From NCBI RefSeq assembly GCF_004359215.1, contig NC_090617.1, positions 2,359,180-2,423,179 on the forward strand: a stretch of DNA of 64,000 nt. The letters run 5' to 3'. Under the pieces are notes generated by a model. The model was not told where the DNA came from, did no database searches, and saw only the letters and a list, made by a program, of their open reading frames with translations. Of this stretch, positions 63,946-64,000 are shown one piece after another; position 1 is the stretch's first letter; each line of letters starts with the position of its first letter. Position numbers and translations under genes: made by a program. This DNA comes from Bremia lactucae. Taxonomy: Eukaryota > Oomycota > Peronosporomycetes > Peronosporales > Peronosporaceae.

Positions 63946-64000
63946 AGTGCTACCAGGCCAGATGTAACGGAGCACCTTTCATTATTACTGATAAGTGCTA
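63946..64000 (-). repeat. Primer-binding site and start of the E8 5' LTR
   Basis: GTGCTACCAGGCCAGA (reverse primer-binding site, 63947-63962) followed by TGTAACGGAGCACC (63963 on), cut by the window edge. Confidence 0.85.

Larger units (their letters stand above)
57346..64000 (-). mobile_element. Gypsy element E8 (family A/C), near complete, runs off the window
   Basis: Minus-strand order: 5' LTR start (63963 onward), primer-binding site, gag, protease, RT, RNase H, integrase, C-terminal module; then the aORF on the plus strand and the 3' LTR. The most complete element here, but all genes carry stops. Confidence 0.9.

Noticed and set aside
1..64000. A CRISPR array
   Set aside because: Repeats seen are LTRs, short tandem duplications or AT-rich units; no regularly spaced short repeats with unique spacers.

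Overview
This window reads as a repeat-dominated region of a peronosporalean oomycete (downy mildew / Phytophthora type) nuclear genome. The strongest evidence is an rDNA fragment at 18983-19178 (minus strand). It holds the 3' end of 18S rRNA, running directly into an ITS1 start of the oomycete type (18S end, then CCACACCTAAAAAACTTCC, then CACGTGAAC). Short introns, few host genes and dense nests of Ty3/Gypsy elements agree with this. The species cannot be fixed from the sequence alone.

Three host genes are supported, all on the minus strand. They are a channel-type CLC chloride channel (875-3490), an FHA-FHA-PP2C phosphatase whose 3' end lies behind an 80-nt intron (23015-24795), and a signal-peptide / single-TM surface protein (25695-27608). 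The rest is transposon sequence.

Layout: 1-345, truncated LTR-A. 875-3490, CLC gene. 3728-4182, LTR-B remnant. 4297-11775, Gypsy E1 (+), with a SINE inside. 11861-12740, tail of a reversed element. 12786-17076, Gypsy E2 (+), whose gag is a near copy of E1's. 17077-22425, Gypsy E3 (-), with an rDNA-bearing insertion in its integrase. 23015-27608, two host genes. 28898-31317, Tigger/pogo relic carrying a solo LTR with a perfect TSD. 32144-34660, MULE relic. 35321-38170, Gypsy E4 (-). 38171-43218, Gypsy E5 (+). 43277-57345, two family-B Gypsy elements in an LTR-internal-LTR-internal arrangement. They contain a nested Gypsy E7 (45402-48076, TSD CGAAG), a bacterial-type histidine kinase fragment and an 18S rRNA fragment. 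57346-64000, the most complete Gypsy, E8 (-), running off the window.

The Gypsy elements have gag, protease, RT, RNase H and integrase in the usual order; every copy examined carries stops or frameshifts. Two things are not ordinary. First, family A/C elements carry a conserved antisense reading frame (called aORF here) between pol and the 3' LTR, with a zinc-knuckle-like motif and a C-terminal coiled coil; it recurs in six or seven copies. Second, the LTRs, gag, pol and aORF of these elements are built from a near-continuous chain of short, mostly perfect inverted repeats with arms of 7-13 bp, often several per 100 nt. I do not see this density in the host genes. This hairpin chain plus the aORF is my best candidate for an undescribed system. 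Element and family names (E1-E8, LTR-A/B/C, aORF) are local labels, not database names.
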